Shown here piece after piece: positions 23,840 through 33,200 of a stretch of DNA of 64,000 bases. The stretch spans positions 434,001 through 498,000 of the forward strand of contig CP011265.1 of the NCBI GenBank assembly GCA_000972765.1, read 5' to 3'. The DNA is from Verrucomicrobia bacterium IMCC26134 (GTDB taxonomy: Bacteria; Verrucomicrobiota; Verrucomicrobiia; Opitutales; Opitutaceae). The notes under the pieces are model-generated. The model searched no databases. It was given only the letters and a program-made list of their open reading frames with translations, and was not told the origin of the DNA. Position 1 is the first letter of the stretch; every line of letters begins with the position of its first letter. Both the position numbers and the translations under genes were made by a program.

Positions 23840-25159
23840 ATGGCTGCCACACGGGAAAAAACGAACCGGCCGATTTTTGCGGATATCCGCATGGACTCCT
23901 TGCGCGGGCGGGCGGGGTTTTTCCGGGTCGGACAGACGGCGGGCGGTGCGTGGTGGCTGCTCACGCCCGAGGACGAGCCGGTGCTGTTGCGCGCGGTCGC
24001 GGGCGTGAACCGGCACGGGCGGGCGGGGCCGGCGCCGGTCTTGCGCAGCGCCTACGCGCGCACGGTGGAGCGGCTTTACGGAGCGGGCACGGAGGCCTGG
24101 GAACGCAGCACCGCCACGCGGCTGCACTCCTGGGGCGTGGATACGGTGGGGCCGTGGGCGGATGCGGGTCTGGTGGAGAAAGGGTTTTACTTCACGGCGC
24201 AGGCGGATTTTTCCCGGGCACGGGTGGCATTGATCCACGGGCCGGGGGTCCGGCTGCCGGACGTGTTCGACACCATGTGGCCGGCGGCGGCGGATGCGCA
24301 CGCGGCGGCGGTGACCGCGCCCTGGGTGGGGCGGCGCGAGCTGGTGGGCTGGTTCACCGATGATGCACCCGGCTGGGGTGCCGCGGAAGGCGCGGGCGGT
24401 CCGACCTTGCTGCAGGTTTGCCTGAGTCTGGAGCCGGCGCTGGCGGCGCACCATGCAGCGTGGGAGTTTGTGCTGGCGGGGCATGGCAGCGGCGCATCGC
24501 CGGAGATTCTGGGGAAGGCCTGGGGGCTGCCGCTGCAACACCGCGAACACCTGCGGCAAATGACCCGCGAGGGCCGGGTGGTGGGCGGAGCGGCCTTCGA
24601 AGCGGATGCGCGGGGCTTTGCGAAAGAGGCGGCGAGGCGGTATTTTCAAGTCACGGGGGCGGCTTTGCGCCGGCATGACCCCGCGCATCTCGTGCTGGGG
24701 TGTCGCTTCGCGGTGACTCCTCCGCAAGGAGTCCGGCAGGCGGGCGCTTGGCCGGACATGGATGTGGCCTCGTGGCGGCTGCACGTCGGCGGTTTTTCCA
24801 TGCAGGCGGCGGCGAGCGCGGGCGAGGCCATGCCGCAGTGGGTGACGGGCGGCGGACTGAGTCATGGCGATTTCCGGTCGCTGCCGGTGCGTGATGGCAC
24901 GGGCCCGACGCGGTTGGAGCGTTTGCTGCGCGCGGGGCGAGAGGGACTGGTGGCGGCGTGCCGTGATCCGCGCACGGTGGGCATCGAGTGGTCGCACTGG
25001 GCGGATGGCACGGACGACGCGCCGCCCTTTGGCGCGGGGTTGGTGCACGCCGACGACCACGAAGCGGTGGAGCACACGGAGCTGTTGGGGCACGTGCATG
25101 CGCGCGCGGGGGCCTTGCATACAGCTGGGCCGTTGCGGGCCGATGCGCAGGTGAAGTAG
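23840..25159 (+). CDS. Agarase/GH-A clan-like glycoside hydrolase lacking catalytic glutamates
   Basis: A 439-residue cytoplasmic-type protein without a signal peptide. Its layout follows agarase/beta-galactosidase-like TIM-barrel hydrolases: FFRVGQTAGGAWWLLTPED at the start, TRLHSWGVDTVGPW, PDVFD, and ARRYFQVTGAALRRHDPAHL in the middle. The acid/base position, normally a DNE motif in this family, reads TDDAPGW with Ala176. The nucleophile strand, normally containing a T-E motif, reads VTGGGLSHG with Gly337. Both catalytic carboxylates therefore seem absent, suggesting a binding or regulatory pseudoenzyme. Composition is very GC-rich. It lies 69 nt upstream of apt. Confidence 0.7.
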   Translation: MAATREKTNRPIFADIRMDSLRGRAGFFRVGQTAGGAWWLLTPEDEPVLLRAVAGVNRHGRAGPAPVLRSAYARTVERLYGAGTEAWERSTATRLHSWGVDTVGPWADAGLVEKGFYFTAQADFSRARVALIHGPGVRLPDVFDTMWPAAADAHAAAVTAPWVGRRELVGWFTDDAPGWGAAEGAGGPTLLQVCLSLEPALAAHHAAWEFVLAGHGSGASPEILGKAWGLPLQHREHLRQMTREGRVVGGAAFEADARGFAKEAARRYFQVTGAALRRHDPAHLVLGCRFAVTPPQGVRQAGAWPDMDVASWRLHVGGFSMQAAASAGEAMPQWVTGGGLSHGDFRSLPVRDGTGPTRLERLLRAGREGLVAACRDPRTVGIEWSHWADGTDDAPPFGAGLVHADDHEAVEHTELLGHVHARAGALHTAGPLRADAQVK

Positions 25160-25228
25160 GGTTGGCGATGGACGTAAAGCGGGCTCGCCGAGGGCGGGGA
25201 GGGCCGGCACGCTGCGGACTTTTATTCT

Positions 25229-25780
25229 ATGTCCGCCCCATCCACCGAACTCTACCTCAAGTCAAAGATCCGCACCGTGCGCAACTGGCCGCATGAGGGG
25301 ATTAACTTTCGCGACGTCACCACGCTTTTTCACGACCCGGAGGCCTTTCGGGTGATGGTGGAGAGCTTCTCGCTCGATGCGACGCGGCTCGGGGTGAACC
25401 TGCTGGCCGCGGTGGATGCGCGCGGCTTTATCCTGGGTGGTGCGCTGGCCTATCAGCTGCACAAGCCCTTCATGCTGGTGCGCAAGAAAGGCAAACTCCC
25501 CTTCCGCACCGTCGGCGCGGACTACGCGCTGGAATACGGCAAGGCCTCGATCGAGATCCATGAAGACGCCTGCAAGGCGGGCGACCGCGTGCTGATCGTG
25601 GATGACCTGATCGCGACCGGCGGCACGGTGCTGGCGGCGGCGAGCTTGATCCGTTCGCTCGGCGCGGAAGTGGTGGGCGTGGCGGCGGTGATCGACCTAC
25701 CGGAACTCGGTGGATCGGATAAACTGCGCGCGGCGGGCATGGCGGTGCACGCGCTGTGCAGGTTTTCGGAGACGGAGTGA
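25229..25780 (+). CDS. apt: Adenine phosphoribosyltransferase
   Basis: A 183-residue purine-salvage enzyme converting adenine and PRPP to AMP. The N-terminal block RTVRNWPHEGINFRDVTTL is typical of Apt. The PRPP-binding loop is VLIVDDLIATGGT (about residues 120-132), and the base-side segment is AVDARGFILGG. Length is standard. The ATG at 25229 follows an AT-rich stretch without Shine-Dalgarno. It is followed, after a purine-rich repeat, by a hydroxyacid dehydrogenase gene on the same strand. Confidence 0.97.
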   Translation: MSAPSTELYLKSKIRTVRNWPHEGINFRDVTTLFHDPEAFRVMVESFSLDATRLGVNLLAAVDARGFILGGALAYQLHKPFMLVRKKGKLPFRTVGADYALEYGKASIEIHEDACKAGDRVLIVDDLIATGGTVLAAASLIRSLGAEVVGVAAVIDLPELGGSDKLRAAGMAVHALCRFSETE

Positions 25781-25783
25781 GGG

Positions 25784-25839
25784 GCGAAAAAACGAAAACG
25801 CGGAAATGCGGAAAAGTGAAAACCGGAAAAGGTGAAAGT
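25784..25839. repeat. Purine-rich GGAAA-word repeat
   Basis: The spacer between apt and the dehydrogenase is a run of words such as CGAAAAC, CGGAAATGCGGAAAAGTG and GGAAAAGGTGAAAG. It is almost entirely purine on the plus strand, in contrast to the surrounding GC-rich DNA. It looks like another short-word repeat of this genome and has no coding potential of its own. Confidence 0.5.
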
Positions 25840-25869
25840 TCGGCGCGGGCGGAAACGAAGGCATAAATT

Positions 25870-26865
25870 ATGACGACCAAGAACGGGCTGGTGATCTGGA
25901 CGAATGCGGCGCTTGCGGACGGGCCGCGGGCGCGGTTGGCAGCGGGCGTGGCAGCGGGCGGGCACCGGCTGGTGGTCTCAGCGCAGGCCTCGGCGTCGGT
26001 GCTGGCGGCGGGCGGCGAGGATGCGCTGCTGGCCGGGGCGGACGTGGCCTTCGGTCAACCGGACGCAGCGGCATGCCGGCGGCTGGAGCGCTTGAAATGG
26101 ATCGCACTGACCTCGGCGGGCTACACGCGCTACGACAACGAGGAGACGAAGATGGCGTTGCGGGATCGCGGGGCGGTGATGACGAATGCGTCGTCCGTCT
26201 TCGCCGAGCCCTGCGCGCAGCATGCGCTGGCGATGATGCTGGCGCTCAGCCGCCGCCTGCCGGACGCGGTGGCGGAGCAACGCGGCGCGCGCGAGTGGAA
26301 GTATTTCGAGAACCGGGCCGCCTCTCGCCTGCTGAACGGGCAGACGGTGCTGCTGCTCAGTTACGGGGCGATCGCGCGACGTCTGGTGGAGTTGCTCGCG
26401 CCCTTCGGGATGAAGATTTATTGCCTGCGGAGACGCACTTACAGCGAGGCGGGGGTGCATGTGATCGCGGAGGAAAAACTGTCGGCGGTGCTGCCGCTGG
26501 CGGACCACGTCGTCAACATCCTGCCGGAGAACGAGGAGACGCTCGGCTACGTGAACGCGCGGCGTCTGGCACTGGTGAAACCGGGCGCGTATTTTTATAA
26601 CCTCGGCCGCGGGCCGACAGTGGACGAGGGCGCGCTGATCCGTGCCTTGGAAAGCGGCCGGCTGGGCGGGGCGTATCTCGACGTTTTCGCAACCGAGCCG
26701 CTGCCGCCCTCGAGCGCGTTGTGGACGGCGCCGAACTGCTGGCTCACGCCGCACACGGCCGGCGGACGCAACGACCAGGACGACGCGTTGACGGATCTGC
26801 TCCTGGGCAACCTGGCGAAATTCTCGGCGGGTGACGCGGGCGCGATGCGGGACCGGGTGTATTGA
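25870..26865 (+). CDS. D-isomer-specific 2-hydroxyacid dehydrogenase with altered Rossmann loop
   Basis: A 331-residue NAD(P)-dependent dehydrogenase-family protein acting on 2-hydroxy/2-keto acids. The catalytic Arg lies in FYNLGRGPTVDEGALI, the Glu in FATEPLP and the His in LTPHTAGG, so the active-site triad is complete. The dinucleotide loop, usually GxGxxG, reads SYGAIA (residues 164-169), with the first and third glycines replaced. That may change cofactor choice or weaken binding. Substrate is not predictable. It follows apt by 89 nt and converges on the PIN-like gene, with 14 nt between stops. Confidence 0.85.
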   Translation: MTTKNGLVIWTNAALADGPRARLAAGVAAGGHRLVVSAQASASVLAAGGEDALLAGADVAFGQPDAAACRRLERLKWIALTSAGYTRYDNEETKMALRDRGAVMTNASSVFAEPCAQHALAMMLALSRRLPDAVAEQRGAREWKYFENRAASRLLNGQTVLLLSYGAIARRLVELLAPFGMKIYCLRRRTYSEAGVHVIAEEKLSAVLPLADHVVNILPENEETLGYVNARRLALVKPGAYFYNLGRGPTVDEGALIRALESGRLGGAYLDVFATEPLPPSSALWTAPNCWLTPHTAGGRNDQDDALTDLLLGNLAKFSAGDAGAMRDRVY

Positions 26866-26879
26866 GCGCCGGTCCGGAA

Positions 26880-27509
26880 TCAGGCCGGCAGGGAGTAGGA
26901 CACCTTGCTCTCCTTGACCGTGAGCACGCCGCGGGTTTGCAGCGTGGCGATGAGGCCGCGCAAGTCATCCTCGGAGAGCGGACGCTCGCGACCCAGCAGA
27001 GCCTGGATCGTGCCTTGAAGGGTTTTGAGGCGGACGGGGCGACTCTTGGGCGAACCGAGGAGAAGTTTGATCACCTGGTCCGCCGGGGCGCCGGTCTCGG
27101 TGGCGGCGGTGGCGGCAGGTTTTGGGCGAATCGGACGGGCTGCGGGCGGAGGCAGCAGGCTTGTGGAGTCGGGCACGCGGCGGACGCTGGTGCCTTGGGC
27201 GGCGAGGTGGACGACCAGCGGGTCAAAGCCGGTGTCTTTTGAGACGATGATAAAGCGCGCCGAGGGATCCTTTGTGGAAAGCTGGCCGAGGTAAAAGGCG
27301 AGGTGGAAATCGAGGGCGTTTTTACCGCTGCCCGACATCTCGATGTAGCGGGCGCGGGGGCCCATGGCCTGCACGGCGAGCACGAGCTCGCGGGGGAACT
27401 TGGTCTGGGTTTTACCGATGAAAATGAGCAGCTCGATAGCTTCGTCGCGGGCGAAGTCGGCGTGCTGCAGCGGGGTGTTTTCGGAATCGACGAGGACGTA
27501 GGTTTTCAT
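26880..27509 (-). CDS. PIN-like/NYN domain protein
   Basis: A 209-residue protein whose N-terminal two-thirds looks like a PIN/NYN nuclease-type fold: MKTYVLVDSENTP with an early acidic residue, DEAIELLIFIGKTQTKFPRE, ALDFHLAFYLGQL and RFIIVSKDTGFDPLVVHL. The acidic residues (Asp9, Glu11, Asp near the centre, and KDTGFD) sit where the metal site of such nucleases lies. A C-terminal helical segment after a proline-rich linker resembles a small winged-helix domain (SEDDLRGLIATLQTRGVLTV). An RNA-related role is inferred. The ATG at 27509 is the first that starts the conserved domain. It lies 39 nt downstream of rsgA on the same strand. Confidence 0.75.
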   Translation of the reverse strand: MKTYVLVDSENTPLQHADFARDEAIELLIFIGKTQTKFPRELVLAVQAMGPRARYIEMSGSGKNALDFHLAFYLGQLSTKDPSARFIIVSKDTGFDPLVVHLAAQGTSVRRVPDSTSLLPPPAARPIRPKPAATAATETGAPADQVIKLLLGSPKSRPVRLKTLQGTIQALLGRERPLSEDDLRGLIATLQTRGVLTVKESKVSYSLPA

Positions 27510-27548
27510 CGGACGAAGTGATGTGGGCGCGAGTCCGGGCGACAAGGC

Positions 27549-28679
27549 TCAGTCCTCGCGGTGCTGGCGGTGTCGGAAAGGCTGGGCGGCGTGCTCCTCG
27601 GCTTTTTTCTTCCAGCTGGGCTTGCTGGCGACGGCGCTGGGTTTGCGGAGGGTGGGGGCTTTGGCGGCCTGCTCGCCCTTGAGCTTGCGGTAGTTTTCCA
27701 GCCGGGAGGCGGGCAACTCGCCGGACGCGATGGCGGGGCGCACGGCGCAGCCGGGTTCGTCTTCGTGGAGGCAGTTGGTGAAGCGGCAGCGGAGCGCGAG
27801 GGTGACGATGTCGGCGAAGGCCTCCTCGACCGCGACGTCGGCGTCCCAGAGCTGGAGCTCGCGCATGCCGGGGGTGTCGATGATGAGGGCGCCGCTGGGG
27901 GCGAGCACGAGCTCGCGGCGGGTGGTGGTGTGGCGGCCCTTGGCGTCTTTTTCGCGGACCTCGGCGGTGGGCAGTTCGGCGTCGCGGGCGAGGCGGTTGA
28001 TGAGACTGGATTTGCCGACGCCGGAGCTGCCTACGAAGGCGAGAGTGCGGCCGGGGGTGGCGTGGCCGCCGAGGAGTTTTAAGCCGCGGCGGGTGTGGCT
28101 GCTCGTGATGATGACGGGCACGCCGGGGACGAGGCGCTCGATCTCTTCGCGCACGGACTCGGGATCGGGGTGGAGGTCGGCTTTGTTGAGGACGACGACG
28201 GGGTCGGCGCCGGAGTCACGGGCGGCGACGAGGAAGCGCTGGATGCGCTTGGGGTTGTAGTTGCGATCGAGACCGCTGACGAGGAAGACGACGTCGATGT
28301 TGGCGGCGATGAGCTGCTGGGTTTGCACACCGCCGGCGGACTGGCGGCAGAAGCGGCTGCGTCGCGGGAGGAGGGCGTGGAGCTGGGCGCGGCCGACGGC
28401 GCCGGGGCTCGGGGAGATGGCGACCCAGTCACCGACGGCGGGGTAGGCGTCGGCGGCGCGTTTGGCGTCGTGGTGGAACTTGCCGATGCACTCGGCGAGC
28501 AGTTCGCCGCCGGCGGTCTGCACGGCGTAGTAGTGGCGGCGGAGCTCGACGACGACGCGGGCGGGCACGAGGCCGGCGGCGGCGTGGGGCGTGAAGGCGG
28601 CGTCCCACCGTGCATCCCAGCCGTAAGGGGCGAGAGGGTGGGGGGCGGCGGGTGCGGCTGGGTGAGCGGAATCGGGCAT
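27549..28679 (-). CDS. rsgA: Ribosome small subunit biogenesis GTPase
   Basis: A 376-residue circularly permuted GTPase that helps mature the 30S subunit. An OB-fold (PAVGDWVAISPSPGA) precedes the GTPase, whose motifs appear in permuted order: G4 VLNKAD, then G1 GSSGVGKSSLINRL, then G3 DTPGM. The zinc domain shows CRFTNCLHEDEPGCAV, with the expected Cys-His-Cys pattern. The C-terminal tail is basic. The ATG at 28679 is selected from the beginning of the alanine/proline-rich leader. It is upstream of the PIN-like gene and downstream of a CRM-domain gene, so three RNA-related genes cluster. Confidence 0.95.
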   Translation of the reverse strand: MPDSAHPAAPAAPHPLAPYGWDARWDAAFTPHAAAGLVPARVVVELRRHYYAVQTAGGELLAECIGKFHHDAKRAADAYPAVGDWVAISPSPGAVGRAQLHALLPRRSRFCRQSAGGVQTQQLIAANIDVVFLVSGLDRNYNPKRIQRFLVAARDSGADPVVVLNKADLHPDPESVREEIERLVPGVPVIITSSHTRRGLKLLGGHATPGRTLAFVGSSGVGKSSLINRLARDAELPTAEVREKDAKGRHTTTRRELVLAPSGALIIDTPGMRELQLWDADVAVEEAFADIVTLALRCRFTNCLHEDEPGCAVRPAIASGELPASRLENYRKLKGEQAAKAPTLRKPSAVASKPSWKKKAEEHAAQPFRHRQHRED

Positions 28680-28688
28680 CTGAATCTT

Positions 28689-28800
28689 TAACGCAAAGGC
28701 GCGAAGACGCTAAGGACGGCGAGGACAGGGATGATGCACTGTGGCGAAAAGGCAGGGAGGGTGTATCTTCGACTCCGCGACTTTGCGCCTTAGCGTTGAT
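28689..28800. repeat. Facing AACGCAAAGGCGC words between yhbY and rsgA
   Basis: The word AACGCAAAGGCGCGAAGACG at the left end and TTTGCGCCTTAGCGTT at the right end are imperfect inverted copies about 70 nt apart. Related words occur at 23661-23740 and 55101-55172. The 131-bp gap has no gene. The inverted pair could fold in the transcript. Confidence 0.5.
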
Positions 28801-28811
28801 ACAATCAGCGA

Positions 28812-29117
28812 TCAGACGGTGACGACGCGTTTCTCGGGGTCGGGATTTTGGAGGTAGAAGAGGGCGGTGTGGCCGACCGCGCCCACGCAGACGGAGCTGG
28901 AGATAGTTTCGATCTGGGTGATGAGGGCGGCGCGTTCGTGGCGGTCGGCGCCCTCGAAGCGGAGTTTAACGAGTTCGCGGGCGGCGAGCAGGCGGACTAT
29001 CTCGCGGGTGAAGGCGGGCGTGATGCCGGCCTTGCCGAGCTTGACGGAGGCTTCAAGGGTTTGGCCAAGGCCGCGCAGGCGGGTTTTTTGCGCGCTGGTG
29101 AGAGGGATGATTTCCAT
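28812..29117 (-). CDS. CRM-domain RNA-binding protein (YhbY-like)
   Basis: A 101-residue single CRM domain that binds pre-50S ribosomal RNA in its bacterial members. The start, PLTSAQKTRLRGLGQTLEA, and the GxxG-type loop in LGKAGITPAFTREIVRLL match YhbY. A basic second half (RELVKLRFEG, DRHERAALI) follows. The full length equals that of E. coli YhbY. It lies between a DHOD-like gene and rsgA; the latter also acts in ribosome maturation. Confidence 0.93.
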   Translation of the reverse strand: MEIIPLTSAQKTRLRGLGQTLEASVKLGKAGITPAFTREIVRLLAARELVKLRFEGADRHERAALITQIETISSSVCVGAVGHTALFYLQNPDPEKRVVTV

Positions 29118-29204
29118 GACACCAAACCGTGACCGGCAAACGGCCGGCGTCCATGCCGGAAAACGGAGGGCTAACTAGGCGGCTTTTAACCGCCCTGTCT
29201 ATTC

Positions 29205-30197
29205 TCAGGATTTCCAGCTCTGGAGGATTTTGACGTAGTTGGCTCGCTCGTGGGCGGAGGGGTCGGGGCAGCGGCTCAGGTTCAGGGCGCCGCGCACCTC
29301 GTCGAGGGACTTGTAGTCGTGAGTCTCCAGCCAGGTGGTCAGGCCGTGGAGGATCTCGGTGATCACGCGCGGGCCGTGGCGGAGGATTGCGGAGACGAGC
29401 TGGGTGGCGTGCGCGCCGGCCAGCAGGGCCTTGATGACATCCTCGGCGTTGTGCACGCCACCGCTCGCCGCGAGGGAGATCTTTGCGTGGGGCGAGATGA
29501 TGGCCAGCCAGCGCAGGCGCAGGAGCAACTCGGACGAGTCGGAGAGCCGGAGCTGGGGCTTTACGGCCAGGTCCTCGATGTCGAAATCGGGTTGGTAGAA
29601 ACGGTTGAACATGACCACGCCTTTGGCGCCGGAGAGCTCGAGTTCGCGCACAAAGTGGGCGGGCGCGGTGAGCCACGGGGAGATTTTGACGGAGATCGGG
29701 ATTTTAACCGATTCGATGACGCTGCGCACCACGAAGAGGTGGCCGGCCTCGATGGTGTCGGCATCGGTGTCCGGGTCGGTGGCGAGGGAGTAGAGGTTGA
29801 GCTCGAGGGCGTCGGCGCCGGTGGCCTCGAGGCGGCGGGCGTGGTCGATCCAGCCGCCGGGGCGGTGGCCGTTGAGGGAGGCGATGACGGGGATTTTGAG
29901 CGTGGCCTTCAGGCGGGCGAGTTGGCGCAGGTAGAGCTCGGGGGTGAGGGAGTATTCCTCGTAGTGCGGGAAGTAGTCGAGGGCCTCGGGGTTGCTCTCG
30001 GAGGGTCCTTCGAGCAGGCGGAAACGGGCGGCTTCCTCAAACTCCACCTGCTCCTCGAACAAGGAATGCATGGCGAGGGCGGAGGCGCCGGCGTCTTCGA
30101 GGCGGCGGCAGAGCTCGATGTCATCACAACACGGCGATGCGCCAACGATCAGCGGGTTGCGAAGCGTAAGACCGAGGTAGGAAGTTTCGAGATTCAT
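29205..30197 (-). CDS. Dihydroorotate dehydrogenase-like flavoprotein
   Basis: A 330-residue FMN TIM-barrel protein related to PyrD. The start NLETSYLGLTLRNPLIVGAS, the substrate-loop segment ALELNLYS and the phosphate site LAASGGVHNAEDVIKALLAGA match the DHOD family. The catalytic base and orotate-binding asparagines of classical PyrD are not all evident, so its substrate is uncertain. It lies 25 nt downstream of the PFOR gene. This pairing recurs in several anaerobic-capable lineages and suggests an electron-transfer role rather than pyrimidine synthesis. The ATG at 30197 is chosen over an upstream proline-rich extension. Confidence 0.85.
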   Translation of the reverse strand: MNLETSYLGLTLRNPLIVGASPCCDDIELCRRLEDAGASALAMHSLFEEQVEFEEAARFRLLEGPSESNPEALDYFPHYEEYSLTPELYLRQLARLKATLKIPVIASLNGHRPGGWIDHARRLEATGADALELNLYSLATDPDTDADTIEAGHLFVVRSVIESVKIPISVKISPWLTAPAHFVRELELSGAKGVVMFNRFYQPDFDIEDLAVKPQLRLSDSSELLLRLRWLAIISPHAKISLAASGGVHNAEDVIKALLAGAHATQLVSAILRHGPRVITEILHGLTTWLETHDYKSLDEVRGALNLSRCPDPSAHERANYVKILQSWKS

Positions 30198-30222
30198 GGC
30201 GGGTGGCGGTGACGGCGTGCCT

Positions 30223-33200
30223 TTAGATCTGGGCCGGCGTAGGCGGGGGCGGGGTGACGGTGGGGGCGGCGGCGGGCGGGGCAACGGGGCCGTTGTCCGC
30301 GAGGTGCTGGTAAAGGGCGTAGCGGCTCTTGAGCAGGGTCTGGGCGCGGAGGCCGAGGTCCTCGAAGCGCTGCGGAGCGATGCCCTTCAGCATCGCGAAG
30401 CGGGTCTCGTTGGCGGTGAATTTGACCAGGTCCAGCTTGGGCGCGGGCGAGTCGAGGTGGAGCGCGGGCGTGCCCTGTTCGGCGCGGCGCGGATCGAAGC
30501 GGAAGAGCGGCCAGTAGCCGGTATCCACCGCGAGTTTCTGCTGCTCGAGGCCCTGGGAGAGATTGTAGCCGTGGGCGATGCAGTGGCTGTAAGCGATGAT
30601 GAGGGCGGGACCATCGTAGGCCTCGGCCTCGCGGAAGGCCTGAAGAGTCTGGCTGTCCTTGGCGCCGAAGGCGACGCGGGCGACGTAGATGTGGCCGTAT
30701 TGCATGGCCATGAGGGCGAGGTCCTTTTTGCCGGTGGGTTTGCCGCCGGAGGTGAACTTGGCGACGGCGCCCATGGGAGTGGACTTCGAGGCCTGGCCGC
30801 CGGTGTTGGAGTAAACCTCGGTGTCGAGGACGAGGACCTTGACGTTGGCGCCGGAGGCGAGGACGTGGTCGAGGCCGCCGTAGCCGATATCGTAGGCCCA
30901 GCCATCGCCGCCGATGATCCAGAGGGATTTTTTAACGAGATCGTCGGCGAGGCCGCGCAGGCGGGAGACCTCGTCGGAGGGCGGGAGGGTGTCGAGCACG
31001 CCCTGAAGCTGGGCGATGCGGGCGCGCTGGACGACGAGGTCGCCCTCGGTGGCCTGGCCGCCGTTGATGAGGTTGTGGACGAGTTCGGTATCGAGCTTAG
31101 GGGCGAGGGTCTTGAGCAGGTGGACGGCGGAGGCGTGGCGCTGATCGGCGGCGCAACGCATACCGAGGCCGAACTCGGCGTTGTCCTCGAAGAGGGAGTT
31201 GGCCCAGGCGGGGCCGCGCTGGTTGGCGTCCTTGGCGTAGGGGGTGGTGGGCAGGTTGCCGCCGTAGATGGAGGAGCAACCGGTGGCGTTGGCGATGGTG
31301 AGGCGGTCGCCGACGAGCTGGGTGAGCAGCTTGATGTAGGGCGTCTCGCCGCAGCCGGCGCAGGCGCCGGAGAACTCGAAGAGAGGCTGGGCGAACTGGG
31401 TGCCCTTGACGGTGTTGAAATCGGTGCGGGTGCGGTCGGGCACGGGCAGGGAGGTGAAGTAGCTCCAGTTGGCGCGTTCGACTTCGAAGCGGGGGGCGGC
31501 GGGCACGAGGTCGAGGGCCTTGTGGCGCGGGTTGGTCTTGTCCTTGGCGGGGCAGACCTGGACGCAGAGCGAGCAACCGGTGCAGTCATCGGGTGCGACC
31601 TGCAGGAGGTAGCGGCGGCCGGGCTGCTCGTTGGAGCGGAAAGGCACGGTGGTGACGGAGGCGGGTGCGTCGGCGAGCGAGGCGGGCTCCTGGTGGGTGG
31701 CGCGGATGGCGGCGTGCGGGCAGACGAAGACGCACTTGTTGCACTGGATGCAGAGGGAGGCGTCCCACTGTGGGATTTCGAGAGCGATGGAGCGTTTTTC
31801 GAGCTGGGTGGTGGCGGTGGGCCAGCCGCCGTCGGGCGGGATGGCGCTGACCGGAAGCAGGTCGCCCTCTCCGGCGAGCAGGCGGGCGGTGACATCGCGG
31901 AAGAAGCCTTCAGTAAACGCGGCGTAGCGGTCGGTGGCGACCTCGCCGGCGGGAGCGGCGGCGAGCGTGGCGGGCACGGGCACCTCGATGAGGGAGGCGA
32001 GGGCGGCGTCCACGGCGGCGTGGTTCATCTTGACGACGTGGTCTCCCTTGCGGGCGTAGGTCTTGGTGATGGCTTTTTTGATGTGGGCGATGGCCTCGGC
32101 CTGCGGGAGCACGCCGGAGAGGGCGAAGAAGCAGGTCTGGAGAATGGTGTTGGTGCGGCGACCCATGCCGGCGGCGTTGGCGACGCCATTGGCGTCGATG
32201 ATGTAGAGACGGATTTTTTTGGCGAAGAGGGTCTCCTGCCAGGCGCGGGGGAGCTTTGCCCAGGTGGTGGCGGCGTCGTGCGGTGAGTCGAGCAGCACGG
32301 TGGCGCCGGGCGCGGCGTAGCCGAGGATCTCGTGGCGGCCGACGAAGCTGAACTGGCTGCAGGCGACGAACTGGGCGGAGCGCACCAGCCACGGTGCGTG
32401 GATGGGCTGCGGGCCGAAGCGCAAGTGCGAGACGGTGACGGAGCCGGATTTCTTGGAGTCGTAAACGAAGTAGCCCTGGGCGAAGAAGTCGGTCTGTTCG
32501 CCGATGATCTTGATGGAGTTCTTGTTTGCGCCTACGGTGCCATCGGCGCCGAGCCCCACGAAGACGCAACGGCGCACCCCCGGAGCCTCGAGCTCGAGCT
32601 CGTTGTCCCACGGCAGGGACGTATGCGAGACATCGTCGTAGATGCCGATGGTGAAGTTGTGGCGCGGGCGGGCGGTGTTCAGGTGGGCGAAGACACCGAG
32701 GGCCATCGCGGGGGTGAACTCCTTGGATCCGAGGCCGTAACGGCCGCCGACCACGCGGCGCAGCGGCACGGCGACGGGGGAATCGGACTGGGCGAGGGCG
32801 GCGAGCACGGAGAGATAGAGCGGCTCGCCGGGGGCGCCGGGTTCCTTGGTGCGGTCGAGCACGCCGAGGGTGCGGACGGAGGCGGGCAGGGCGCGGAGGA
32901 ACGCGGAGACGGGGAAAGGCTGGAAAAGGCGGATGGCGATCACGCCCACGCGGCCGCCGTTGGCGTTGAGATGCTCGGCGGCGGACTGGAGGGCCTCGAC
33001 GCCGCTGCCCATGGCGACGACGACGTGCTCGGCCTGCGGATGCCCGTGATATTCGACCAGCGAATACTTGCGGCCGGTGGCCTTGGCGAGTTTCGCAAAG
33101 CAATCCTCGACGATGTCCGGGAGGGCCTCGATGTAGGGATTCACGGTCTCGCGACCCTGGAAATAGACGTCTGGATTTTGAGCGGTGCCCTGGATACGGG

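Noticed and set aside
30196-32286. A 696-codon open frame on the plus strand opposite PFOR
   Set aside because: Its translation is a glycine/valine/glutamate/alanine-rich shadow of the GC-rich PFOR gene. It has no family motif, while the minus strand encodes a full PFOR.
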